Below, one piece after another: positions 1 to 12,200 of a DNA stretch of 64,000 nucleotides. Source of the DNA: Manis javanica (Eukaryota; Chordata; Mammalia; Pholidota; Manidae). The position numbers and the translations under genes were made by a program. The stretch lies in the NCBI RefSeq assembly GCF_040802235.1, contig NC_133169.1, positions 41,175,034 through 41,239,033 on the forward strand, given 5' to 3'. Below the pieces are notes generated by a model. That model worked only from the letters and a program-made list of their open reading frames with translations. It was not told the DNA's origin and made no database searches. How positions within the stretch are numbered: position 1 is the first letter of the stretch; the number at the start of each line of letters is the position of its first letter.

Positions 1-468
1 GTGTAAACCCAGAGAGAAGGCTGGGGGAGGGGGAGGGGGACATAAAGGGAAGTCAGGAGAGGGGGACCGAATCAGAGGAGGAACTGATCCTCTAGGCCCT
101 GGGGACTCACTGTAGATCCTGACTTGAATTGCAAGTTGAATGGAATTCATAGCGATGGCACTTCTGCAATCCTGGATGCTAAAAGGATCAGTCCAAGTAC
201 TGCATTGAGAGTGGATGTGGGAGGGCTGGGGAATGGCCAGGATGACTTTCAGTACATTAATATCATAACCTAGAGGGAGGGAATGGCAATTTGTACAATG
301 GTTATAGTTGCCGAGAGGTCAGGGTTGGCTGAACACTGGGCATTTTCTGCAGGTCGAGCCAGCAAGGTTTGCTTATGGAGTAGATGCGGGCTGGAGACAC
401 AGAGAGATCAGGCAGGCTCCTGTCTTGAGCAATTGGAGTTGCTGTCCACTGTGACGGAAAAGCTTGTG

Positions 469-535
469 TTGTGAGTGTGTGTGTGTGTGTTGTATATGCG
501 TGTGTGTGTTGTGTATGTGTGTGTGTGTGTGCATG
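469..535. repeat. Interrupted (GT)n microsatellite
   Basis: Alternating GT runs are broken by TA and GC units. Open frames across it on both strands are Cys/Val- or Thr/His-rich artefacts of the repeat. Confidence 0.9.
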
Positions 536-1686
536 CTTGTATCAGAACAAGGTCTGCAGGAGAAAGTAAAGGGAAGGAGGCAATAGGTGTGGATTTAAAG
601 AATTTTTCTGTTAATAACCTGAATTCCAGAAAGAAGAGTAGAAACCTCCCAGGAATTGGAAAGGGAAAGGAAGGGCTCATAATAGGAGATCCACAAACCT
701 TTGTGAAGCTTGGAATGCAAGGCATGAAGAGGCAAGTTGGTTTAATGACAGATGAAAATCGTGACAAGAAGCACTATGAAGTGACAGGACTCAGGGGAGG
801 CAGGGGGACCAGAGCATGAGCTTTCCCAGCATGGAGGGCGCTTTCCCGAGTCTCCCCTCCACCTGCTGAAGACCGGAGGCCTCATTCTGTGTGGTGGTCT
901 TCTGCTCATGAGGCTTCCTTGTCCCAGGGAGGAGGCAGAGACCCCAGGGACAGGGTGCTCTCAGACCAGTGGCTGCCCCTCCCGATCCCCACGGGAAAGG
1001 GCTCTGCAGCTCCGAGTGTACACTCTCTGCCATGACTCCTGTCACAGAGCACAGGCCTTCCTGGGACACAAACACTCAAATGTTAAAATAAGGTGCCCAC
1101 CCCCTGTGGCACCTGATGAGGGAAAGCATGGGCTGCAACCCGGAGTGGGAGCCTCTTCTCCTCCCAGATCGTGCATGGCAGGGGCCTGGGGCAGACCTGT
1201 CTGTGAAACATCAACAAGAGGCATGTAAAGATACATTATTATCTCTGTTTGCAAATATGAGATGAAGAGGGGAATTGTTTGCTTATGATCACACCTAAAT
1301 GTATCAAACATGAATGTACAGAAATCTTTAATACAAGGATTCACCAGTAGAATATGTAAAGTCATCTGAAAATATGTAAAGTGCTGCTCTGAGTTTGATA
1401 AGATTGCTCCATTTATAAAATTATTATACTGCATAATGCTCCTCCAGATACAAAAAGCCTGGAAAGAAAAATGTTTAAAAATCTAGAAATAAAGCTATGT
1501 TAATTATGTCCCTGGAAAATAAATGAAACATTTTAGTCAAAGGAATCTCCCTGGAAGAGGGAACCACCTTAAAATTCAAGGTAGAGTTATTAAAATGGAA
1601 GATTAAGGTCTTGGAAGATTATCATCAAGATAATGTTAAATAAGTTTCCATTAATTATTAATTATTTAGCATTTGTTTGGCGCTTA

Positions 1687-1692
1687 TTTATT
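1687..1692 (-). promoter_or_regulatory. Candidate TRIM58 polyadenylation signal
   Basis: A minus-strand AATAAA lies about 1 kb past the TRIM58 stop codon. It would give a 3' UTR of roughly 1 kb. This is a consensus match only; other variant signals exist in the AT-rich 1.4-2.5 kb stretch. Confidence 0.3.
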
Positions 1693-2154
1693 AAGCACAG
1701 ATTCAGAGAAAGATGGCAGCAAAATTAGCCTTCAACAACTTTTAAGAATTCTGTTAGGAAGGTACAGAATGTACTTTAAAAATAAGTCAAATATTCCACA
1801 TATAGGAACCATATCAACTAGTTAAGTCTGAAAGAGAGAAAGGTTATTTGTTTGAGGTCTCACAACTAGTGATGGCTAGTCCAGAGAACTGGTTGAATCA
1901 GAATTCTGAGAAATTTCTTCTCTGAAATATGTATCCAAAGATAAAGGAAAAGTTTCATCTCAGAGAGGTATGATGTGAGAATCAGTGATATTAGATACAC
2001 AGAATGAATTTTGTAAACCTTAAAAATTGATCCCAGAATAAAGAAGGCTTAACAAGTAATTCAACATATCATAGAGAGATAAAGTATAAAAAGAAGTGGT
2101 TCTGAATATAGTAATCTAGGTGATGAAAGGTTAAACAACAGAAGGTATAAAAAA

Positions 2155-2265
2155 ACAGGAGCAAGATAGAAAGGGAGAAACAAAAGCAGAGGCAGAGAGA
2201 CAAAGAGAGACAGAGAATGGGAGACTGACCGAGAGGGGAAGAGGAAAATAAGGAGGAGAAAAATA
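2155..2265. repeat. GA-rich low-complexity tract
   Basis: A purine-rich run of AGAGACA and GGAGAA units. On the minus strand it reads as Leu/Ser/Phe-rich open frames, which are not genes. Confidence 0.7.
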
Positions 2266-2685
2266 ATTACAGATCTGATGCAGGAACAATATTGGGCTGT
2301 TCTGGACCAACTCAAGAATCAAGAATTTTCATTTCCATTTCATAATATATGAAAGACTCAGAATGAAAGCATCTTAAAGGGAATAAGAAATGATAATGGA
2401 TGTCCTGAAATCCTTGTTTAATCCAGGGTTGATTCATTTGAAGGAATTCTCAAGAAAATGTGTGGAGCCATCTGGAAAAAGGCTGATGAGATTCCTCCAT
2501 TTCTAAAATCATCATGTTCCACGACGTCCCTCTACATGCGAGGATTTCGTATTTTCTGCTTGGTCCCAGTGGGAACAGTTGCACAGCAATAAGGATCAAA
2601 GTGCTGCTCTGAGTGGAGGCGTCCCCGGGGGCTCCACTCCACCACCGGGACCATTGCCAGGCTTTGCGTGCTCAGGAAGAGGATT

Positions 2686-3272
2686 TTAGGAATATTCAGG
2701 ACTGACGTTAACAGCATGGACAAGATTACTACTGAATGCCGGATCTCCTGCCTCTGCCTCTGTCACAGGTGGTAGAGTGAGAGGAATTATGTCACAGATG
2801 AAGAAGTAAGGTCGGAGAAGACCGGAGAGCAGCTGGGTGAATGTGTAGATGTAGGACCCGTTGGTGACATTGTAAAAGGAGATTTCGCCTGCTTCATAGT
2901 CCAAGAAAATCCCAACCCGGCGAGGCCGCTCTGGGTGGAGAGGCACCGATGGGGAGGCGAGAACCATGTACTCACTCTCTTTCAGGAGCCACACGGCCCA
3001 GACCCCGTTCTCCGGGGACGGAGTGGTTTCCCCCTTCCTTGACACTGTGTCTCGACAGACTCCTAGACCCCACTCTGCTCTTTCTCCAACCACGACTTCC
3101 CAGTAATGCCTCCCCGATGAGAAGTCCTGCAAGCCCAGCACACAAGGCCATGTGTCAAATCTCTCCTCATTGTTGGGGACGTCCCTCCAGAGCTCTGTGT
3201 CCTGCACGCTGCGCAGATCGGCGGTCAGGAGGAGGCTCGGATGTGCGGTGGACGGGTCCAGCTTTACATCAA
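2686..3272 (-). CDS. TRIM58: TRIM58 exon 6: PRY-SPRY domain and stop
   Basis: This terminal coding exon begins at a CTCCACAG acceptor with VDVKLDP and encodes the whole PRY-SPRY (B30.2) domain. Recognisable landmarks are the LLLTADLRSVQ strand, RFDTWPCVLG, the GRHYWEV core, WGLGVC, and the FLDYEAGEISFYNV and LRPYFFICD segments. In TRIM58 this domain recognises the substrate. The C-terminal tail ends in SPEYS and differs from the human tail as I recall it, which is normal for this fast-evolving end. Confidence 0.95.
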
Positions 3273-6200
3273 CTGTGGAGAGAATGTTGTGGACCAAGTG
3301 AAAAGGCAGAAAAGACTGGTAGAAACTTAGGAAGCCAAGATGTTGGGGAAAGCAGCCACGCTGTTTGTCCTTCTCTAATAACTCCTGTAGAAAGCAAAAT
3401 TCACACTTCACCTTGCAGGGCATGGAGTGTATTCTTCACCACTTTCAGATGTATTCACTTCTGCAGAAGCCAGGGTTCCTCACTGCCCAGTAAAAACACA
3501 ACCACGTGCATAAGCGTTTAGACACCTTTCATCTACATCCAGAGCACAATGGATGCTCTTAGGAAGATCTTCTGTATTTACAATAAAATTTACAACTCCC
3601 TTGGGATTTTCTTTCTTTCTCAAAACCCATAGGAAAATTTCATTAAGATGAAATCCAACACTTTAAAAGCCATGATACCGTGGTCAGCAGAATTCTAAGG
3701 CAAGCGCTACAGCATTCAGACCTCGGTGGTACGCTTACGATTACCGTATATCACATGACAAGAGGGAGCTTACTGGGTGGGCCTCAGATAATCGCATGAG
3801 CCCTTTGAAATCAGAAAACTGCCTTTGACTATGGGCTGGGGACAGAAGGGGAAATCAGGGATTCGGATCTGATGTGTCATGCTGGATTTGAGGATGGGGT
3901 GGGGCACCTGAGGAGATGATGAGTGACCTCCAACTGACCTCCAGCAAGGAAAGGGGATCAAAGTGCCATAACCACCAGGGACTGCATCAGGCCACCAAGC
4001 TGAATAAGCCTGCTGGTGGACGATTTCCCAGATGCCTCAGAGAAGGCAGCCTGGCCAACACCTCAACTGACCTTGTAGAGCCCTAAGCAGAGACACCAGC
4101 TGAGTCCACCTGGAGGTCTGATCTGCAGAACTCTACCACCGTGATGGAACAGAACCTCAGCAAAGTGCTTGCGTGCATCTTCCCAGTGACTTCCAAACTG
4201 AGGAGCAGCCAGCTGTTGGAGCTCACCTCACAAGGCCTCTGGAGCACAGGGATGCTGTTGAGAGGCCTGAGCTTCTCTTTCTCTAAGACTAGTTGATGTG
4301 CCCTCCTTCCCCTCCAACTCACCACCCCTACTGGGTCTCCTTTGCTGTTTCCCTCTCCCTCTATCACTACATTGGAGAGACTGATGGTCTCAAGACTGGG
4401 CCCTCCTTTCTCAGCTGGCTCCCAGCTTGTTCTCAGGCTGGCGGGCTCACAGCTGTACTGAAATACTATTCACATACTTACTGATTCTGAGTGCCTATCT
4501 CTACCTGACCCTTCCTCCTGAAAGTCCGTATCTGTAGATTCACCTGCCTCTGTTGTCCACATCTGGGTATTTAACACTTGTCACAGCATCAGTCTGAAAC
4601 CAAGCTCCCCTCACCTTCAGCATTAAATATCGATGTAAATGGTGACTTCACTAGGCCGATTCTGGAGACGTAAACCTCAGAAGCACTCATGACTTCTTTC
4701 TCTGACAGCTCCTGTCTAATCCAACAGCAGATCTGGCCAGCTCTCCCTCTGACGTAGACCAGGACTCTGTCCGGTACTACCACCCTGGTCCAATCCACAG
4801 TCACCTGACTGAATGACACAAGGGCTCCCATGTCCTCCTCCCACATCATGCCTCACTCCTCTAATACAGTACACGGCGTGAGCCTCACAAACACAAATCC
4901 AATCATGTTAGTCCTCCATGTACAACCTCTCACTGATTTCCAGTCTCACACAGAGGTGATGCACCTGCTCACAGTGGCCTGCCTGTGTGGTCCTGAGCCT
5001 CTTGGGCTTGTCTTGGCCTCTCTGACCCTCCTCTCACTCATCCCGCAGCAGCCACAGTGACCCCCTCATTGCTCCTGGAACACATCTTCCATGTATGCAT
5101 CTCAGGCCTGCCACTCATTACTTCTCCTGCCTGGAATGCTTCCCTCCGCATCAGGTATTTGCTGAGTCATATTCCCTGCTGGGTGAGGTCATCCTGGATC
5201 CTCATATTCAAAATTAGGTGCCCTGCTTCCAACACTTGTGGCCACCCTTACCTTATTCTCGTTCTTTTCAACATTCTGTATCCCCTTCCAGCATTCTGTG
5301 TATTTTGCATAACTTAAGTAAATATTTGCAACATGAAGCTATGGATTTGTGGGATTTTTGTTCTTATTGTGCAATATATCGTAATGCTTAGAAAAGTGGC
5401 TGGCATAAAATACTCAGTGTTTGTTGGATGGATTATTTAATTGTATAATTCAGTAAAAAGGAAAGGGGATACGAGGACAGTGGTTATGACAGCACAATGA
5501 CTGCAATAATTAACAATTCATGCAGGTCTTATGTATTAACCTGCACATGGTGACATGGATACAGTCATTGCACAAGACTGCTAAGCTGGGTTTTCTTGTT
5601 CTGGGACAAAACTGTTTCCCTCTAAGTAGAAAAACCATGATTTGTTCCCAGTCTGCTTCATTAACTGGATTAGAAAAATTAAAAATACTGAATCTATACT
5701 GTTTTAAAAAACAACATAATCAGACCACACAAGTTGATTTATGAAACCACGGTTATTCCTACATTAAAAAGAAATAACTGAACATTTTATTTTATTGACT
5801 AATTTAATTATCAAATTGACAGATAATATAATAAACCAAACCTCTCATTATTAGATAACCTTTCATATTGATGACTTTCTTCTGTTTTCAAGTGCATTTC
5901 ATTCAGCCCTCCAAATTCTTTTACAGCATTTTATAAAGAAGGAAATGGAGATTCATTGCAATTAACAATGCTGATAGCATAGCTATTAAAAATGAAGTAC
6001 ACGTTCCAGCCCATTGTTCTAACAACTGTAGATTAAATGGGTGTCAATGACTGACATTCTTTAGGAGGATTCACTAATACCCTAAAACCCTTCCTTCTGA
6101 GCACAGGGCTCCCTCCCGCCCCCCCTTGGAGTTTGCCCTGACCGTGGCACTCACTTCCATTTTTACTTTCAGGGAAGCCACATGCACCCCTTTAGCATGC

Positions 6201-9200
6201 ACACCGGTAGGGCCAGCACATGATTTTCCGTAACCTTGCCCTTTTCCATGGCTGACAGCAACAGGACGGAGGGGAGGCTCTATCTGCACAGGTCCCATAG
6301 TGAGATTATGTGAAACAAAGCGCCCCACAATCCAGTGGTGTTTTAATAACATGATTTAAAAATGAACCTCTGCTGACTTTAGCCTGGAAGCTTTGGACTC
6401 CTTCGTTACCGCAGCCTGACTGGTGCCATAACAAACTCTGGGTAACAGCCAGACCCAGGCACGGGGTTCCCGAGGGCCTAAGACACAACCTACCTTGGAA
6501 CTTCCTCAGCATCTCCCGCATCCCGGGGATGCAGCACATTGTCTTCAGCTCCATGGGGACGGTCTCCAGGTCCAGATGTAGGACATCCTTACTTCTGAGA
6601 AGAGCACAGATGGACAGCTGTCAGTAGGGTCACCTGCCAACCTCCTCAGCATCTCCCGACCCATTCTCTGATTCAGAAAGTAAACATACCTCCTCAGGAC
6701 TTCTTTCACCCCCTGAAAGTGAAATAGAAACACAGCAGGCGTGAGACCTCTGAACAGCTTCGGGCAGACTGGGGACAAACCATGAGCATCTCTCTAGGGG
6801 GGATTGGGAATCATTGACCATCAGGATAAAACTATGGCCGAGATGAATGTCTCTTAGTAAAAGCCAAAAAATAGGCTCATGAATCAAAGGGTTTCATGAA
6901 CTTAAAATAATAGAATCAGTTTGTCTCTGTTGGAATTGAATCAGACTACACAACATTTAGGTTAATTCCTATGACATCTATCAGTTTAATTTCTGAATTG
7001 GTAATTCTGACATGTGGATATTTTTAATGAAGTGCTGTATTCTGGTCAAAAGTAGATGGAGTTAGGGTAAAAATAGATGTTAAATATCTGCAGAACATAT
7101 TTGAGGAACAGTGAAAGGCACAGATGTAGAATGTTACTGTCAGTGTCTCCATAACAGAATCCCAATCCTTACTCCTCTGAACCAACACACCAGAGCCATG
7201 AACTCGTGTGGTGACAAGGTTACTGAAGTGGATAAAAGGAAAAAAGTAATTCATATCTCTAACATTCTCTTAAAGTAGATTATAAACCACTTGCATCATA
7301 TGTTCCCTCTCCTTTTAAAAATAGCCACTCTCAGATAAATTTTGACAGGGCATAAAAGGAGGGAAATGATTAGCTTTACTTTTCTGGGAAGGCAGCCTTA
7401 TTTTGGACCATTGGGAGCAAAATGTTGCTTCTTGGTCATGGGGAAGAAAAGGAAAGGTGGGTATAAAATGAAAATAAATTATTTGAGAACATATTCTCTC
7501 TAAGATTTGCATTGCAAATCACAACAATTATTTGGCAGTAAGAAATGCTTGTTTTCAACAAGTTGGGCTTCAATATATGGTCAAATAAGAGGATGAATGT
7601 GACTGAATATGCTGAAGTTTACATTTACTGTCTGAAATGTAGAGACACAATTCCTGTCTGACCATTAGCTGACTCACAAGGAAATGGGCGTAGTAATAAT
7701 GACGATGATGATAATAATAAGTTTTACTGATATATAGAGAAAACAAAGACAAAATGGGACAAATGAAAGAAAAGTGCTTTGTAAATTTTATTCATTACAT
7801 GACCACCCCCACCCCCACTACGTGACCAGTGCTGCCCAGCCAGTGCTGCCCAGTCACTGTCCTTCCGGGTATGTGAATGGCGTCAGTTCAGAATCCCCTA
7901 CGTGCATCAGCGAGGATACAGATGAGGCGTGCCAGGGAATTCCAATTGTGGTGTGTTCTATCACGGCGACCCACAGCCGTCAATGACGCCTTCCCAGTTC
8001 TCCTGGGATTTAACGCCCTCACAGAGGATTAAGAACAAATATTTCCTTTCCTGGGTTATTTGTCTTTTCTGTAAAACCAAATAGATGGTAAGCAAGCTCC
8101 TTGGATCCCACGTAACTCCTACCCATGGTGCCTGGATGAGGCAAGCCATAGGGGCTAGTGAATTAGCATCTGCCTCAAAATTCAACATGAACATTTCAAG
8201 CTTGGATATTAACTGAAACTTACCAAAGACTTTCGGGATTGGGCAGCACTGAGCACAACAAAATAGTCATTGACCAACTGACCCCGAGGTTTAAAGAAGG
8301 GTTTTTCAGCCAACAGAGTGTAGGTTGTCCTTTTTCTATAAATCACTGAATTAATTTTTTTAAATATGTAGGTTTAGTGAGAATGTTTGATATCATTACC
8401 TGGGTGATGGTTATGAGTGTACACACGTCAGAAATTTTAGAGTTAAAAAATAAAAAATATTTAGGTTTTTGTCTTATAAACGTAGTATGAACTTTTATAA
8501 TTCTTTTAACATGAACTACTTTGTGATTCTCTACTTTCCCTTCTAGTCCTGATGTGAGGATTTAGAATGAGATGCTTTCTCTGTACCTTGTAGGGTACCC
8601 TTTCCCTGCAGAGCATAAACGCCTGCCTGGATGGTCCCTGAAGACCCCTGTCTGCCTCACTCCCCCCAAGCGGCCAGCCTCACCTCCAACAGAGCCGCGG
8701 CGGGACGCTGGCACCTCTCCTCCAGCTCCTGGGCCAACTCCTTGAGGGCCCTGCCCTGCTGAGCCAGCCAGGCCCTGCCCTCCCGAAGTCTGTGCAGGGT
8801 GGCTCGCTCCTCTTCCTCCAGCCGCCTCAGCTGCAGCTGCTCCTCCCAGGCCAGGAAGCCGCGGGATTTCTCAAACTCCAACCTGAAGCGCTGCCTCTGC
8901 ACCTCCACCTTCTCCTGGAGGGACACAGGGGGCCGGTCATCGGCAGTGGGGGCCCAGTGCCTGGCTCCTGCTTCACGGACAGGATGGCTAAGCCGGGAGG
9001 CAACGTCCAGAGTGCTCACTGCCCAGATGTCTGTGTTTTTTAGCAAAATGCAAAAACCAGAGGCCACTCGTACAAGGAGTAGCTTCGTACAGGTTTCAAA
9101 CCTAGAGTCTGAGAAGGGCTTTCGATTTGGTTTCCATTTTGCCACGGACCTGGGAACAAGGAACTTTTGCATTATATTTTACACATTATATATTACCAAA

Positions 9201-12200
9201 TATAAAGTGTGTGGGAAAAGAGGAGTATGGGGATTGTAATTAAATATCCATTAAACTGTTATTCAGAGTAACTAACAGAATAGCTGCACAACAGAAGTGA
9301 AAATGTATCATCAGTCACCAGAAGAACAGGATGGATACGAATGAATCATGAAGAGAGATTAGAGAGGCCTGGGTTTGTGCGTGTAAGAAAAATGTGAGTA
9401 GGAAACATGAACATTACTTCGTGATATGGTGATCGTGAAACCAGAAGGCTGATGTTCCCAGCAGAGCCAAGGGAGAATCAAGCATTCAGGAAATCAACCT
9501 TGATTTCTACCCAAATCTCACATCTACAGTTTTTGAGTAGACCTAAGGGGCATACTTTCAGACAGCATTATAATACTAAATTTTATTCTCGTGAGACTTG
9601 TATGTTGACAACTTAGCTTTATACTCAATATAGAAGGCAAATTATTCTCGCACAGTTTCTCCACATTTGGATTCCCTGGCCCATTGACAAGTGTTCATTT
9701 GATTAATGGGCACAAGCTATGCTCTTTTTCTAGAAATCAATAAATATTAATAATGTTTCTCCCCAAGTAAGACCCAATATCGTTTTCAAATTTCCCAACT
9801 CTGTCTCATCCTCCCACATTCTAAACCACTAGCCTCCTAAAATCCTTCCTCCTTTAAATCCACCAGCCCTGAACTACGTGTCTTGGTCTGAAAATGACTC
9901 CTTTAATTTCTCGCCATCGTGCAGGTCGGGCCACCGACAGCGGGGCTAATGAACAGACAGTCTTGAAAATGGAGTCACATCTGGGCATGAGAACTGGCAC
10001 GGTGGGGGGTTGCAGCTGTGATTTGTCTTTCTCTGACATCACCCTTTTGAGTAACACAGTTATGTCTATGGATATAGAAAGAATGGTTTTCCTAGAATCC
10101 AGAGTTAATCTCATCAAGCCATGTTTTGTTCCATTCTCGATGGTACATTCTCGATGGCAGAGATCATGCAAGTTTCCTTGACTTGGAACAGGGATAATGG
10201 AATCATCTCTATGTAGAATCATCAGTGGAGGGGGTAAAAAAATACAGGAGCCCAAATCTTGGATATAAAGTTCCTAATTCTGAAAATCTGTGGTCAGGTC
10301 ATGACTGAAAATAATTGACCTGAATTATTAGCTTAAAAAGACAAGCATTATCAATAAATATTTAACTTTACATACAATACACATAGCTAAGGGAAAAGAT
10401 CATAAGACTTACCACAGAAGAAAAATATAGCAAAAATAATCTTTATGGAAATGTCTGAGGATAGAGTGTAAGACAAAATTTTCAACAAAAGAGGAAGAAA
10501 AGAATTAGGAAAATACATAAAACAATCAGAGAAGAAGAGTTATTAGGAAAAGGACAAAAAGTAGAAATACTCTATAAAATAAATCTTATATGTAATGTAC
10601 ATTATGTAAATATGTAGAACTATACATATAGTTTCTATATATAATTTCTCATTCTTAAACCTATTGGCATCTGACCTGATGGTTCTTTCTTGTAAGTTTC
10701 CTTTTGTGTGTGTGTTCTTCTTTTTTGGGGGGTGGGGGGCTGTCCTGTGCATTGTACAGTGTTTCCTGGCTTTCCAGGTACCATGAGATGCCTGTAATAC
10801 ACCTGCACAACCCCAGGTGTGACAACAAAAATACCTATGGATATTGCAAAATAACCTTTTGAGGGGAAAATTGCCCTAGGTTGGGAACCATGCGTGTGTG
10901 TATGTGTGTGTGCAAATAGGAGGAAAAAGAGCTGATGAGGTAGAGAAAAGAGAAAAAATAGGTAATAACATACATGGATGGCTGAAAAAAGGCTGAAAGT
11001 TAAATTATCCTCTTATATGTGGGGTGATCACTTTCAGCTGTCTGTTATACACATCAATGCCATGAAATGTTTATTATTTCATTCACAAATTTTAGACCAG
11101 TACTGACAGTATGAGACCCTGCTCTAGGTGCTAAGAATGCAACAGTGAGTTACAGTAAGACCAGGAAGGCTGTTATTTTATAATCTGTGTTGGGGTAGTG
11201 TTAATAGACATTAAAAGAACACAGGTACACAATGAAATCTGAAGGGACCGGTGACACTGAGATGTTTTATGTGAGCATCTATGTAAGTAGAGCAAAAGCT
11301 TTGGAGCAAGGAAGATAGTTAAAGAGTGATTTAATGACCAGAAATTGGATCTTTCAGATAGGCAAACCACCTAACATGCCAATATTCCCCTACCTTCCAA
11401 ATGACAGTTTTCTTCCCCACATGGATCTCCTGAGACAAGACCTCCTCCATTTCTTTCCTCACGAGCTCTAGGGCCATCTGGAGTTTTGCCTGTTTAGGAA
11501 GATATGTTGAGTCCATTACAGATGCTCTCCTTCAGGACCTAATACCCCACAGGTGTGTCAGGAAATAGATCAACCAAACAGACCCTAGTAAGCACCTAAA
11601 AATGTCCAACCTCTTTGATAACTAAGTTAAAAATAAACATATTAATATGTATTTTAAGTTTCTGTATTTAAATTAAATATAAATATTTAAATTATGTATA
11701 TAATCTTAGTACCAGATATAACCAAAGATTTATCCAAAGTATGTTCATTGCAGCATTATTGAACATTGTAAAACTGTAACTAAAATGTTAAAAATCAGGG
11801 AGTGGGACCGAATTTATTTTATATCAACAGAATGGAATTATAATAAATGCAGAATATTTAATGACAAGAAATACAATTATAAGGTCAAAATAAATATATT
11901 TTATGTAATGTGAACACCAGTTTTGAAAAAAGTGCTTATAATGAGTATCTTCAAAACTAGGTATCAATCAATATTCAATACATGAAATCACATTTACTAA
12001 CATTTGACTGAAAAGTGATATTATTCCTTATAATATATTTCAACTTCTTAGAGTGATTTACTACTTTATAACAAGAAAATTTTTTATTATTATTTGACCA
12101 GATGGAGTCTTGTAAGTTAGTAATTGTTAATTGAAAAAAGAAATACAGTGTCATAAATCTTACAAGAAACACAAAAATAATAATTTAATAGACACTGTTC

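Larger units (their letters stand above)
1..2685. other. Region downstream of TRIM58, no second gene seen
   Basis: The right part is probably the TRIM58 3' UTR. A GT-rich microsatellite lies at 469-535 and a purine-rich low-complexity run at about 2155-2265. Short open frames here overlap those simple repeats or have no recognisable domain. Confidence 0.5.

Noticed and set aside
469-819. Cys/Val-rich frame starting in the (GT)n tract
   Set aside because: Microsatellite translation with no homology.
8657-9172. 171-codon frame taken as a single exon
   Set aside because: Only 8684-8914 is homologous to TRIM58; the rest reads into introns beyond good splice sites.
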